IMG/VR virus record: IMGVR_UViG_3300034103_001442
Location: 62,001 to 126,000 of that record
Strand: one strand, 5' to 3'
Length of the DNA stretch: 64,000 bases
From: a virus
Of the stretch, positions 42,178 to 50,136 are shown piece after piece. The position numbers and the translations under genes are program-made. How positions within the stretch are numbered: position 1 is the stretch's first letter; each line of letters begins with the position of its first letter. The notes beneath the pieces were generated by a model, which ran no database searches, was not told the DNA's origin, and was given only the letters and a program-made list of their open reading frames with translations.

Positions 42178-42579
42178 TTACTTACCACGGATTCTCTCCC
42201 TCAATTCAGTTGTGCTGTAGTCATGATACCTTGAAGTGTAGACGATGTCATAATGTTTGAGGTCATCGCCTGTAAATGCTCTTCCATGATAATCACCACC
42301 AATAAAACGGTAGTCAATTTTAGTCGTCAATAAAATATTGAGCAAGTCATGCTCAGTATCATATGGGATAATTTCATCAACAAACCTACAACCACGCAGT
42401 TGAACCCAACGTTCATACATACTTTGTATTGGCTTGCCCTTTGTATCTGGGCGTTCAACATTTGGGTTGGTGTGTAATCCAACAATCAGCCAGTCGCATT
42501 TTTCTTTTGCCTCAGCAAGCATTAAAACATGACCAGGATGAAATAAATCAAACGCTCCACATGTAAATCCAATTTTCAT
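42178..42579 (-). CDS. Cytidylyltransferase-like protein (glycerol-3-phosphate type)
   Basis: 133 residues. CGAFDLFHPGHVLML is the HxGH CTP-binding motif, and YSTTELRERI matches the second motif (xxSTTxI) of TagD and HldE-C type enzymes. Would make a CDP-alcohol or ADP/CDP-sugar. May work with the heptose-kinase-like gene at the window edge, although they are far apart. Confidence 0.8.
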   Translation of the reverse strand: MKIGFTCGAFDLFHPGHVLMLAEAKEKCDWLIVGLHTNPNVERPDTKGKPIQSMYERWVQLRGCRFVDEIIPYDTEHDLLNILLTTKIDYRFIGGDYHGRAFTGDDLKHYDIVYTSRYHDYSTTELRERIRGK

Positions 42580-42722
42580 TTTATTTTACCTCGCTTACGC
42601 ATATCTTTGTATTCAGTGAATGACATCCTATATTGGGCTGATGGGTGTTTAAGGTAGTCTTGATACCAACCCTTACTGTTTCTCTTTGCTGGCGCGTTCT
42701 GCTTTTCTTCTTTTTTTAACAT
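42576..42722 (-). CDS. Small basic protein, 48 aa
   Basis: MLKKEEKQNAPAKRNSKGWY followed by QDYLKHPSAQYRMSFTEY. Start at 42722 has an AAGGTGGAG upstream; longer frames exist to 42797. Lysine-rich; function unknown. Confidence 0.45.
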   Translation of the reverse strand: MLKKEEKQNAPAKRNSKGWYQDYLKHPSAQYRMSFTEYKDMRKRGKIK

Positions 42723-43161
42723 GCTCCATCCACCTTGCATAAAGTCCTTCCTCTTTCCCATAGGCTTCAATTTCCCATGGGCTGTCATAGTAATCATCTA
42801 ATTCATCGCCAGAGTTTTTCCACAGTTTACCTTTCCAGTAGGTCTTGATAATATCCCCACGCTTGATATGGTCTTTCATCTCTCCAGTTAGCCACTGTTT
42901 GAGATGCACAACCTCATGCGCGAGAGTCTTAAACTTCGACTTCCTGTCAAGTTTGCTGTGTATTGTTATTTCGTATGTTTTTGGGCGATTTGTGTTAACA
43001 CAAGATCCTTGATCGCTCTTCATCTCTGCGAGTCTAAAGATGAGTGTAACATTATTTAGTTTTCTTTTCGAGACACCAAGTTTATGCAAGTAAAAATAGC
43101 AGGCATCAGTAACGCTCTCACGAAACTTTTTGTTCGTTCTCCCTCGGAAGGTGATTCGCAT
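42673..43161 (-). CDS. HExxH metallopeptidase-like protein, copy 1
   Basis: 162 residues. LAHEVVHLKQWLTGEM supplies HExxH, and DSPWEIEAYGKEEGLYARW supplies the downstream acidic helix typical of gluzincins. It is a paralogue of the next gene upstream. Its ribosome binding site lies in the loop of a hairpin that ends in the start codon (43161-43194). Confidence 0.65.
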   Translation of the reverse strand: MRITFRGRTNKKFRESVTDACYFYLHKLGVSKRKLNNVTLIFRLAEMKSDQGSCVNTNRPKTYEITIHSKLDRKSKFKTLAHEVVHLKQWLTGEMKDHIKRGDIIKTYWKGKLWKNSGDELDDYYDSPWEIEAYGKEEGLYARWMEHVKKRRKAERASKEKQ

Positions 43162-43194
43162 AGAGTGAACTCCAGAATTTAGAGCGTCACTCTA
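43161..43194 (-). promoter_or_regulatory. Hairpin enclosing the ribosome binding site of the HExxH gene
   Basis: TAGAGTGA (43161-43168) and TCACTCTA (43187-43194) are perfect 8-bp inverted repeats; GGAG lies in the loop and the ATG begins at the stem base. Could control translation. Confidence 0.5.
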
Positions 43195-43203
43195 TATATA
43201 AAA

Positions 43204-43440
43204 TCAGATCTTGTCCATATACCTCTTCATGAATTTATGCATCAGTTTGTACTGCACCATCGTAGGAACATTGAAGAATGGAGACTCGAGAACAAATGGA
43301 CATCCTTGATCCCATTTACCATACTTCATGAAGTGTGCATACTCTAACAGATGAGAGTTGTCACTTGGGTCGAATCTTACTAAATTCCTTTTCCGCTTTA
43401 AAAATGTTCCACTTGGTGTAAAGTCCAACTTCTCGACCAT
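43204..43440 (-). CDS. Conserved phage protein, 78 aa
   Basis: MVEKLDFTPSGTFLKRKRNL, then YGKWDQGCPFVLESPFFNVP, a block conserved among phages. ATG at 43440 with GGGAG about ten bases upstream; overlaps the upstream metalloprotease-like gene by 80 bases. Function unknown. Confidence 0.5.
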   Translation of the reverse strand: MVEKLDFTPSGTFLKRKRNLVRFDPSDNSHLLEYAHFMKYGKWDQGCPFVLESPFFNVPTMVQYKLMHKFMKRYMDKI

Positions 43441-43858
43441 ATGCTTCAATCTCCCATGGGGAATCGAGGACTGTAATATACTCACGTTTTGTCTCCTTCC
43501 AAAGTTTACCACGCCATAAGACTGAGGGTGGCTTGCCATCTACAAACAAGTCTTTGATCTCACCTTTCGCATACTGTTTGACATGAACCATCTCATGCGC
43601 CAGTGCTCTAAATGGATCTGATTCGTTCGTATATCTCTTTTTGTCATCACGCAGGTGAATCGTGAACACGCGAGGAGGATTGACATCGTCTGCGTTTTCA
43701 CAAAACCCAGACAGATCTAATTTCTTATGCAACTTGATCAGAATTGATAGGTTGTTAACCATCCGAGGATCCATAAGTAGCAAACCGTATAGGAGAGTTG
43801 CGGACTTGTACTCATCCCTACGCTTTTTGCTACGGCATCCTGTTACGCTAATTTCCAT
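43361..43858 (-). CDS. HExxH metallopeptidase-like protein, copy 2
   Basis: 165 residues. LAHEMVHVKQYAKGEIKD and LDSPWEIEAYGREVGLYTKW match the neighbouring paralogue almost block for block. Zinc binding is expected; substrate unknown. Follows a leaderless small ORF with GGAG as ribosome binding site. Confidence 0.65.
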   Translation of the reverse strand: MEISVTGCRSKKRRDEYKSATLLYGLLLMDPRMVNNLSILIKLHKKLDLSGFCENADDVNPPRVFTIHLRDDKKRYTNESDPFRALAHEMVHVKQYAKGEIKDLFVDGKPPSVLWRGKLWKETKREYITVLDSPWEIEAYGREVGLYTKWNIFKAEKEFSKIRPK

Positions 43859-43948
43859 TTATGCTCCATAAAAAAGTGGGCGGCAAAAGAGCGGTTCACA
43901 GAGGGATTTACCCAATTTACGAAAAACCACGGTGCTCTTTGCCGCCAT
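43859..43948 (-). CDS. Leaderless mini-ORF (29 aa) that doubles as a long hairpin
   Basis: ATG six bases after TATATT gives MAAKSTVVFRKLGKSLCEPL and nine more residues, with TAA touching the next ATG. The same RNA can fold GGCGGCAAAGAGC against GCTCTTTTGCCGCC, followed by CACTTTTTT. It is therefore either a small protein gene, a leader peptide with attenuator, or a short hairpin RNA. Confidence 0.4.
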   Translation of the reverse strand: MAAKSTVVFRKLGKSLCEPLFCRPLFYGA

Positions 43949-43954
43949 ACATTC

Positions 43955-43983
43955 AATATACTACAACTCAGAAATAAAGAAAA
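43955..43983 (-). promoter_or_regulatory. Early promoter, TTTTCT-17-TATATT
   Basis: -10 TATATT 43955-43960, -35 TTTTCT 43978-43983 (minus); six bases to the mini-ORF ATG. Confidence 0.65.
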
Positions 43984-43990
43984 GGGCTCA

Positions 43991-44161
43991 CTACTTTTTT
44001 GAAATTACAACTGAGTAGTTCTCACTAGTAATATTTCTTTTTACAATGTCACTTTGTATAGATAAAGCAAACCTGTAATCGTGAGTGACCAATAAAATTT
44101 TTTTACCAACACTCACGATGTACCTTTTAGGTTGCAATGGCAACACTAACGCCTCAAGCAT
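43991..44161 (-). CDS. Hypothetical protein, 56 aa
   Basis: MLEALVLPLQPKRYIVSVGK then KILLVTHDYRFALSIQSDIV. Starts on a TAATG overlap with the coiled-coil gene. No family recognised. Confidence 0.45.
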   Translation of the reverse strand: MLEALVLPLQPKRYIVSVGKKILLVTHDYRFALSIQSDIVKRNITSENYSVVISKK

Positions 44162-44700
44162 TAATTTGCTAGTGGGTTTTCCCATGCTTGCTTAATTTTT
44201 TCATCAACTTTCTTTTCAAGTTCTTTTAATTTTTGATCCGTTTCACGTTCAATTGTTCTCAAACGTGCTGACATATCACGGTCAGTTACGCCAACAAATC
44301 CACGCACTTCTTTATCAAGTTCGCGATTACGACGATCTGCAGCATCCATATCGGCTTGGAGACTATCAATATCGCCCTTTAGGTCTGAACGAACATCGCG
44401 GATAATATCACCGCTTTCATCAACCATTACAACTGCATTATCGACGCGCTCTTCCATCTTGGTGATGCGCTCTTGGATTGCAGAAAGATCTGGTGCAACA
44501 TACTCTTGAATCTGTTGCTTCATGTCCATATAATCTTTATAGAACTCAAAGGCTCCATAAAGACCGCCCAATACTGAAGAAACAATGCCACCAGCGATCA
44601 TTAATTTTGCTGGGGTAAAACTGTACCCACCAATGCTGATGACCGTATTTGGGTCAACTGCTGCTTCTAGTTTATCTACCTTCTCGTCTAAATCGCTCAT
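44161..44700 (-). CDS. Membrane-anchored coiled-coil protein, 179 aa
   Basis: A hydrophobic segment (LMIAGGIVSSVLGGLYGAF) near residues 33-51, then a long charged coiled coil (MKQQIQEYV through LEKKVDEKIKQAW). Similar proteins occur near structural genes of cyanophage-like T4 phages. GGAG ribosome binding site. Role unknown. Confidence 0.6.
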   Translation of the reverse strand: MSDLDEKVDKLEAAVDPNTVISIGGYSFTPAKLMIAGGIVSSVLGGLYGAFEFYKDYMDMKQQIQEYVAPDLSAIQERITKMEERVDNAVVMVDESGDIIRDVRSDLKGDIDSLQADMDAADRRNRELDKEVRGFVGVTDRDMSARLRTIERETDQKLKELEKKVDEKIKQAWENPLAN

Positions 44701-44724
44701 TTGTATTGCTCCTTGTTTTATATT

Positions 44725-45168
44725 CTATCTCGTTATAATATAAGCAAATCCAAAAATTATGCCAACAAGCATAAAAAATAAAATCCCCACACAAACCATT
44801 AATGTAATTTCTTCTTGCCTGTGCGCGGCTTCAATTTCAGCGCGTCGTCTTGCTTGCGCCGCTGCTAATTCCATCTGCGCATGCATTTTCTGAAACTTCA
44901 CCCAATCATCCCATAATCCAGGTCGCCCAGCAATCAGCATATAGTCTTTAAGTTCTCTTTCCTTTTTTCGCACTTCTTCTAATGCAAAAAATTCTTCTAG
45001 TCGGCTACGCTCATTTGCAGGTGTTTCAATAACTTTCTTTTCTAACTTTCGTTTACCTTCAAAAAACTTTCCTAATTGACCTGCGCAATCACTTAATTCT
45101 CTGCCGTTAGAGACAACCTCCTTGATAACCGCATATGCAGCATTGATTGCTGCGAGTTCTGCTAACAT
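44725..45168 (-). CDS. Conserved T4-like protein with coiled coil and C-terminal TM
   Basis: 147 residues. The block MLAELAAINAAYAVIKEVVS and GRPGLWDDWVKFQKMHAQ is conserved in marine T4-like phages; the C-terminus is one membrane segment (LMVCVGILFFMLVGIIFGF). Starts on a one-base overlap with the large secreted gene. Function unknown. Confidence 0.6.
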   Translation of the reverse strand: MLAELAAINAAYAVIKEVVSNGRELSDCAGQLGKFFEGKRKLEKKVIETPANERSRLEEFFALEEVRKKERELKDYMLIAGRPGLWDDWVKFQKMHAQMELAAAQARRRAEIEAAHRQEEITLMVCVGILFFMLVGIIFGFAYIITR

Positions 45169-47414
45169 TACTTGTACTGCTCTTCGACCATCTTTTTATA
45201 TGTGTCAGTGTTTCCTTTTTCGAGAAAATATGAACCGCGAACATTATCTTTGTAGACAACGTTCTTGTATATATCTTCTGGTTTATAAAACGGCACATCT
45301 TGAAGTCTTTGCGACAAATAAGAACTCACATCTGCATCCACTGCAATTGCTGATACAATACCTGATTGATCAGCGTCCATGTAGTTTGCATTAATTGCAT
45401 CTTGTTGTTCTTTGTTCGCAGCAACTACTTGCTCGGCACGAACTTCAGCATCAGACTTTTCAATTGGTTTTAACACACCAATAATTTCAAGATTCATCAT
45501 GCTTGGTGGTTGATTAAACGTATTTGCCACGGCAAGTGCTGGATCAATCAATGCATTTGTTGTCTCGGCATCTTTTGCAGACTCATCATCAAACTTTTGC
45601 TCTGATGATGCAACAGCCGCAGCAACGATGTTTAGTGCTTCAGCCTCTTGAGCCTCTGCCGTTACTGTTTGATCAGCATTCTCAGCCATCATTTCTTTAC
45701 CAACATCAAAACTTATTTCAGCAGATGCTTCTGCTTGTAACGTTGCTTCGGCAACTACGGTTTCGGTTGTTGTTTCGATCGCTTCAGCCACGACAGTTGA
45801 TTCTTGTACCTGCGCTTCTTCAGCCGCTACAGTTTCTTCTGATTGGACTGATGTGCTTGAAGAGTCACTAGCAACCATTGATGCTTCGGCTGCGGTGGCT
45901 GATATTGTCTCAGCCTCTGCGACGGATTCATTTGCAGATGCTTCCGTTCCAGCAAGAGTTGCAGCCAATGCTTCTTGCCCCAACGCTCTACCTGTTTCCA
46001 AAAGTTCAGCAGAGGCATCACCTTCATTTGATGCCAAAGCAACTTCTTCGTTTGCTGTTTCGCTTGATGACGCTGCCTCAGCAACTGCAGTTTCAGAAGT
46101 TTCATTTGCAGTTTTTGATGATGAAGAAGATGCAGTAGTTGATGTTGTTTCGCCAGCAACGCTTCCTGCAGTAGTTACATCAGCAGCAATTGATAGCGCA
46201 GCCTCAAGAACATCTTTTGAAATTGAGTCAGATAGTACTGATGCCTTTTCTTCGTTTTCTAATGTCTTGGCTACAGCAACAGTTTCAACAACTTCCTCTT
46301 CATCATCAATTGTTTCTTCATCAGCAAGCAACTCTTCAAGATCTTCATCAATCATTTCTTCATCAGCAATTTCTTCAGCGACAAGAACTTCTTCTGCGAC
46401 TGAATCGTCTACTGTTTCTTCTTCGTCTTCGGTAAATGCATCTGAACCGTCATCTGAACCACTGTCAAATCCAGTATCAGCAAGCATTTCTTCATCAATG
46501 GCGTCACTTGTTATACTGTCAATAATACAAGTTGGATCAGTTGGGTCAGTGGCGCAATCGACTTCAGCAACAGATGGTGGTATATTACTACCGAATGAGC
46601 AACTTTTAACAACACCACCAATTGGATCACTACCCCAGTCGCCATTAGTACAAGCATACGTTCCTGCTTGAAATTCTTGATAGATGTAAACACCATCAGC
46701 ACCATATCTTACAACACCTGGTTCGGTGAGTGTAAACAATTCATTTTCACCAGCCAATCTTTCCCAATATAAAAAATCTGTTGGAGGTGGTGCCGCAGCA
46801 TATGTTAAACTTAAATCAAGACTTCTAACTTGCGGACCATAGTAGCCAGCCCAAAATCTATCATCTTTACCTGTAAAACTAATTTGTATTCGACCAATTT
46901 CAGATATATCGTATGGATTGGTAAAACTTATTTCACCGCCAAATAATGTCCAACCATTTGTGGTTTGTCCTAATTGAAAATTAAAATCTTCTAGGATATT
47001 GTTGTTTGGGTCATAAAATTTAATGGCTGCGGACAACGTACCCCTGCTAAACTCTTGGTTGAAATATTCCCAACTATATTTGAAACTGTTTATTTGAGTT
47101 CCGTTTCCTGGAAACTCACTTGTATCAAATAAGTTGTAATTTACTGTGCCCTGCGCATAACCAAATATAAAAGTTCCTGTTTGACCGTTGTACCCAGGAA
47201 TATTTCCGCCAGAAAATCCACCACCACTTGAATTGGTATTAACGAATCCAGTCCAAGTATAATTTGTTCCCTGTGGTGGAGGGTTCAATGTAGTATAAAT
47301 TAAATTCTCAGTTTCACCAGTAGGAGGTGATGCTGGAATGTATGGACCAGGAGTGTACTCCTGCGCGAACGCAGGAGCCACTGCTAATAAAAGTAGAGCG
47401 AGAAGTCGCTTCAT
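45168..47414 (-). CDS. Large secreted Ala/Glu-rich protein, 748 aa
   Basis: Signal peptide (MKRLLALLLLAVAPAFAQ), then a beta-rich domain (about 20-215; NYTWTGFVNTNSSGGGFSGG), then a roughly 350-residue low-complexity region of Ala, Glu, Ser, Val and Thr (EEVLVAEEIADEEMIDEDL). The C-terminal 100 residues look ordered. The signal peptide is nearly the same as in the adjacent Asn-rich protein. Probably exported to the envelope or part of the virion. Confidence 0.55.
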   Translation of the reverse strand: MKRLLALLLLAVAPAFAQEYTPGPYIPASPPTGETENLIYTTLNPPPQGTNYTWTGFVNTNSSGGGFSGGNIPGYNGQTGTFIFGYAQGTVNYNLFDTSEFPGNGTQINSFKYSWEYFNQEFSRGTLSAAIKFYDPNNNILEDFNFQLGQTTNGWTLFGGEISFTNPYDISEIGRIQISFTGKDDRFWAGYYGPQVRSLDLSLTYAAAPPPTDFLYWERLAGENELFTLTEPGVVRYGADGVYIYQEFQAGTYACTNGDWGSDPIGGVVKSCSFGSNIPPSVAEVDCATDPTDPTCIIDSITSDAIDEEMLADTGFDSGSDDGSDAFTEDEEETVDDSVAEEVLVAEEIADEEMIDEDLEELLADEETIDDEEEVVETVAVAKTLENEEKASVLSDSISKDVLEAALSIAADVTTAGSVAGETTSTTASSSSSKTANETSETAVAEAASSSETANEEVALASNEGDASAELLETGRALGQEALAATLAGTEASANESVAEAETISATAAEASMVASDSSSTSVQSEETVAAEEAQVQESTVVAEAIETTTETVVAEATLQAEASAEISFDVGKEMMAENADQTVTAEAQEAEALNIVAAAVASSEQKFDDESAKDAETTNALIDPALAVANTFNQPPSMMNLEIIGVLKPIEKSDAEVRAEQVVAANKEQQDAINANYMDADQSGIVSAIAVDADVSSYLSQRLQDVPFYKPEDIYKNVVYKDNVRGSYFLEKGNTDTYKKMVEEQYK

Positions 47415-48775
47415 CAGCCACCTACGGAGGCTACTGGAATATCAGTTGATTTTTCTTGCTCTTTCTTTTCCCAAAATTTCCACCACTTCTTCTTGAAGTC
47501 TGGACGTTCTTCTTGGTTGCCTGTCCACTCTGTTGTTGCTTCTTTGCCGATTTTACCCATGTATGGGCAAGGTGTTCCAGCCATTTCCATAGCCTTGAAC
47601 ACTCTTTCATCTTGACACATTAGTGACACAGCAGCAACCTTCATACCCATGTCGTATAGAGTCTTTGATAGTTTCAAACGTTCGCAATTCATATCACGAA
47701 CTGCCTTACCAGCAGAGACACCGAACACTTGAGTTTGTACAGCGCCAGAAACGCCTGACACACAGACATCTTGGCTGTATGTTGAGATCATTGGAGCAAT
47801 AGCACTAGCAGGAGGTGCTTTGATTGTTGTTTCTGTTTTTGTAAAGTTTTCGTTACGATTGATATTCGTATTTGTATTTTCAGTTTTTACATTTGATTGG
47901 CTTGTGCTTTCAGACTTGTTAACGTTTTCGTTTTTGTTTACAGCTGTTGATGTGCTTACATTAACATTGTTATTTGTGTTTACGCTAGTGCTATCGTTTT
48001 TATTAACATTGGTATTTGTTGAAGTTGAGACGTTGTTGTTATTATTTGTGTTGGTTGAAGTTGAGACGTTATTGTTGTTATTCGTATTCACATTATTTGA
48101 GTTGATATTTGTGTCATTTTTATTGTTATTATTATAAGTCACTTCACCAGATAGGTTGTTATTATTGTTATTTGTGTTCGTAGATGTTGAGGTGTTCACA
48201 TTGTTATTATTATTTGTATTTGTGCTCACTGATTCATTCGTACTATTATTGTAATTAACGTTCGTATTTGTCGATACGTTGTTGTTATTATTTGTAGAAG
48301 TGTTAACATTCGTATTTGTGGAAACACTGTTATTATTATTCACGTTGGTATTCGTAGAAACACTGTTGTTATTGTTAGTGCTTGTACTGTTCACCGTTGA
48401 CGTATTCACATTGTTATTGTTATTCGTCGATGTGGTGTTATTGTTATTATTGTACGTCACCTCACCAGACATATTATTGTTGTTGGTGTTGACGTTTGTA
48501 TTCGTAGACGTCGAATTGTTCGTGTTTACGTTGTTGTTATTATTCGTATTCGTACTTGTAGAAGTCGAATTATTCGTGTTAATATTCGTATTGAGATTCG
48601 TATTATTCGTCGTCTCAGTACTGGTATTAACGTTCGTGTTGTTATTTGTGTTTGTATTCGTCGTCGTTGACGTAGTGTTAACGTCACTAGTCGTGTTGAC
48701 CGTAGAAACTGTAGTAGTTTGTGCGAATACTGTTCCAGAAACGAGAAGAGCAAGAACTGCTAGTAATCTTTTCAT
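47414..48775 (-). CDS. Secreted Asn/Thr/Ser repeat protein, 453 aa
   Basis: Start at 48775 after AGAGGG. Signal peptide MKRLLAVLALLVSGTVFAQ, then about 290 residues made almost only of N, T, S and V (NTNNNNNVSTSTNTN type repeats) with two SGEVTYNNNN blocks. A C-terminal ordered domain has four cysteines (SQDVCVSGVSGAV; NCERLKL; LMCQDERVF; GTPCPYMG) and ends basic. Function unknown; the repeat DNA is prone to length change. An ACTAAATA late-like box lies 65 bases upstream. Confidence 0.6.
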   Translation of the reverse strand: MKRLLAVLALLVSGTVFAQTTTVSTVNTTSDVNTTSTTTNTNTNNNTNVNTSTETTNNTNLNTNINTNNSTSTSTNTNNNNNVNTNNSTSTNTNVNTNNNNMSGEVTYNNNNNTTSTNNNNNVNTSTVNSTSTNNNNSVSTNTNVNNNNSVSTNTNVNTSTNNNNNVSTNTNVNYNNSTNESVSTNTNNNNNVNTSTSTNTNNNNNNLSGEVTYNNNNKNDTNINSNNVNTNNNNNVSTSTNTNNNNNVSTSTNTNVNKNDSTSVNTNNNVNVSTSTAVNKNENVNKSESTSQSNVKTENTNTNINRNENFTKTETTIKAPPASAIAPMISTYSQDVCVSGVSGAVQTQVFGVSAGKAVRDMNCERLKLSKTLYDMGMKVAAVSLMCQDERVFKAMEMAGTPCPYMGKIGKEATTEWTGNQEERPDFKKKWWKFWEKKEQEKSTDIPVASVGG

Positions 48776-48840
48776 TGTACCCTCTTTGTTGTTTGCATAA
48801 CGAAACATCAAAAAAGGATATAATTCAATGGTGATGAGTG

Positions 48841-48848
48841 TATTTAGT
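48841..48848 (-). promoter_or_regulatory. Late promoter-like box ACTAAATA
   Basis: Variant of the late -10 element upstream of the Asn/Thr/Ser repeat gene on the minus strand. Confidence 0.4.
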
Positions 48849-48866
48849 CGTTTCCGTTTTAGAAAT

Positions 48867-48900
48867 AAAAAAAGAGCCTGCACCAAAACGGTACAGGCTC
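48867..48900 (-). terminator. Rho-independent terminator
   Basis: GAGCCTG (48874-48880) pairs with CAGGCTC (48894-48900), extended by GTACC/GGTGC; a T run follows on the minus strand. Ends the gene at 48942. Confidence 0.85.
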
Positions 48901-48941
48901 CAACTCATGAGGATAAGTATGAGTTAAATGTTAGCTGTAAA

Positions 48942-49244
48942 TTAGGCAGCAATCGTAACGTTGATCGCGTCACGATAGAGCGTCTTACGCGAACGAGCAA
49001 CCTGACGGTTGGAACGATACGTATTGAACGCCTTGTTGGCACTACCAATGCGGTAGGCAAACACCTTACGACCACGGCTGTTAGTTACGCGGTTGGTGTA
49101 AACAGTTACACCAGCGTTACGAGCGCGGTAAGCAAGGTCAGCGATATTCTTAACCTTAAAGAGGGTGCGAGCCTGACGGGTCGTAACCTCACTACCCTCA
49201 TTGACGAGGAAGTTAAGGAAAGAGTTAAGTGCAGTCATCTTCAT
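48942..49244 (-). CDS. Small basic DNA-binding-like protein, 100 aa
   Basis: Starts MKMTALNSFLNFLVNEGSEV; the TTRQARTLFKVKNIADLAYR segment looks like a helix-turn-helix or winged helix, followed by basic strands. Strong GGAG, its own early promoter and terminator: a monocistronic early gene. DNA binding is inferred. Confidence 0.6.
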   Translation of the reverse strand: MKMTALNSFLNFLVNEGSEVTTRQARTLFKVKNIADLAYRARNAGVTVYTNRVTNSRGRKVFAYRIGSANKAFNTYRSNRQVARSRKTLYRDAINVTIAA

Positions 49245-49305
49245 AATTACTCCAATAATATAATTTCAAGTTTAACAAAGTGTTGGACGCTTATCCAACT
49301 TTACC

Positions 49306-49334
49306 AGTATACCCCAACCCAGAAATAAAGAAAA
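49306..49334 (-). promoter_or_regulatory. Early promoter, TTTTCT-17-TATACT
   Basis: -10 TATACT 49306-49311, -35 TTTTCT 49329-49334 (minus). It lies just downstream of the odd Met-type tRNA. Confidence 0.7.
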
Positions 49335-49351
49335 GGGGTGTTTTGGTTCGG

Positions 49352-49422
49352 TAGCGGAGCCGAGAGTTGCACTCGGAATTGAGGATTATGAGTCCTCTGT
49401 GATGCTGTTTCACTACCCCGCA
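49352..49422 (-). tRNA. tRNA-Met-like (CAU), atypical
   Basis: Cloverleaf with anticodon loop CTCATAA, D stem GTGA/TCAC and T stem CCGAG/CTCGG. The D loop lacks GG, the T loop is TGCAACT, the first acceptor pair would be U-U, and the end is CCG not CCA. It is separate from the main cluster; it may be degenerate or specialised. Confidence 0.6.
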
Positions 49423-49427
49423 ATAGA

Positions 49428-49661
49428 TCACTTCTCGCACTTGTCCAGCAAGTAGGCTTTCGCAGTACGTAATTCTGAGTTTGACAAAGAACCATCGTTG
49501 TTCTTGTCTGCTCTTTCAAAAAGTTTTGCATCAACATCGCAATAACGGTTGAGGTCTTCAAGTGTTACCTTACCATCTTGATCAAAATCGTAAATTGATA
49601 CACGGTCAACTGCCAATGCTGGTGTTGATGCGAGAGCGAGTGCTAGAATAAACTTCTTCAT
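49428..49661 (-). CDS. Secreted EF-hand protein, 77 aa
   Basis: Signal peptide (MKKFILALALASTPALA) followed by two EF-hand loops, DFDQDGKVTLEDL and DKNNDGSLSNSEL. Predicted periplasmic calcium-binding protein. ATGA overlap with the SGNH gene. The second phage-encoded EF-hand protein in the window. Confidence 0.7.
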   Translation of the reverse strand: MKKFILALALASTPALAVDRVSIYDFDQDGKVTLEDLNRYCDVDAKLFERADKNNDGSLSNSELRTAKAYLLDKCEK

Positions 49662-50074
49662 TTTGTGATTTCTCCAATTTTCTTATAACCGTTACCAGTG
49701 GGATGTATGCCATCTTTTGATAGGGATGGAATCCTAATAATCCAATCACCATACATCTCCGCAATACTTTCTACATACTCTTGAATTCTGACGATAGGGA
49801 TTTCGCTAGTCTTTGCATTACCAGCAGGAAGAATCCAGTATACCGTTTCTGCTTGTACTCGTTCGCGCAGTTTAAACAGTTCCTTTTCAGTCTTAATGTA
49901 CTTGTGGTCATTACTACCAAGACTGATTACAACAATCCTACCAGCAAATTTTTGCGGATACTTTTTGTTGAATTGTGTGGTATTGATTCCACTCGTAGCA
50001 TAAGCCACACACTCGGGGCGAGCCTGTGCAGTGCCAACAGCAATACTATCACCCAAAATCAAACAGTCAATCAT
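49658..50074 (-). CDS. SGNH/GDSL hydrolase
   Basis: 138 residues. Block I GDSIAVG with the nucleophile serine, block III SLGSND, and the catalytic Asp/His block DGIHPTGNGY. Would cleave an ester, such as an O-acetyl group on a surface glycan or peptidoglycan. No signal peptide, so it is cytoplasmic or virion-borne. Confidence 0.8.
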   Translation of the reverse strand: MIDCLILGDSIAVGTAQARPECVAYATSGINTTQFNKKYPQKFAGRIVVISLGSNDHKYIKTEKELFKLRERVQAETVYWILPAGNAKTSEIPIVRIQEYVESIAEMYGDWIIRIPSLSKDGIHPTGNGYKKIGEITK

Positions 50075-50136
50075 ATTTCTTTTTTATGCCAATAATTTGG
50101 TATACGACAAAATGTCGCACACTTACTTATATAGAA

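Noticed and set aside
45853-46671. 272-codon plus-strand frame opposite the Ala/Glu-rich protein
   Set aside because: Mirror of a low-complexity coding region; the composition (Ala/Ser/Val) follows from the complement of the real gene.
47800-48700. CRISPR-like array in the repeated DNA
   Set aside because: Repeats are irregular, in frame and without spacers; they encode the N/T/S protein.
48279-48800. 173-codon plus-strand frame opposite the Asn/Thr repeat gene
   Set aside because: Complement of AAC/ACT-type repeats gives Val/Leu/Phe runs; no start signals.
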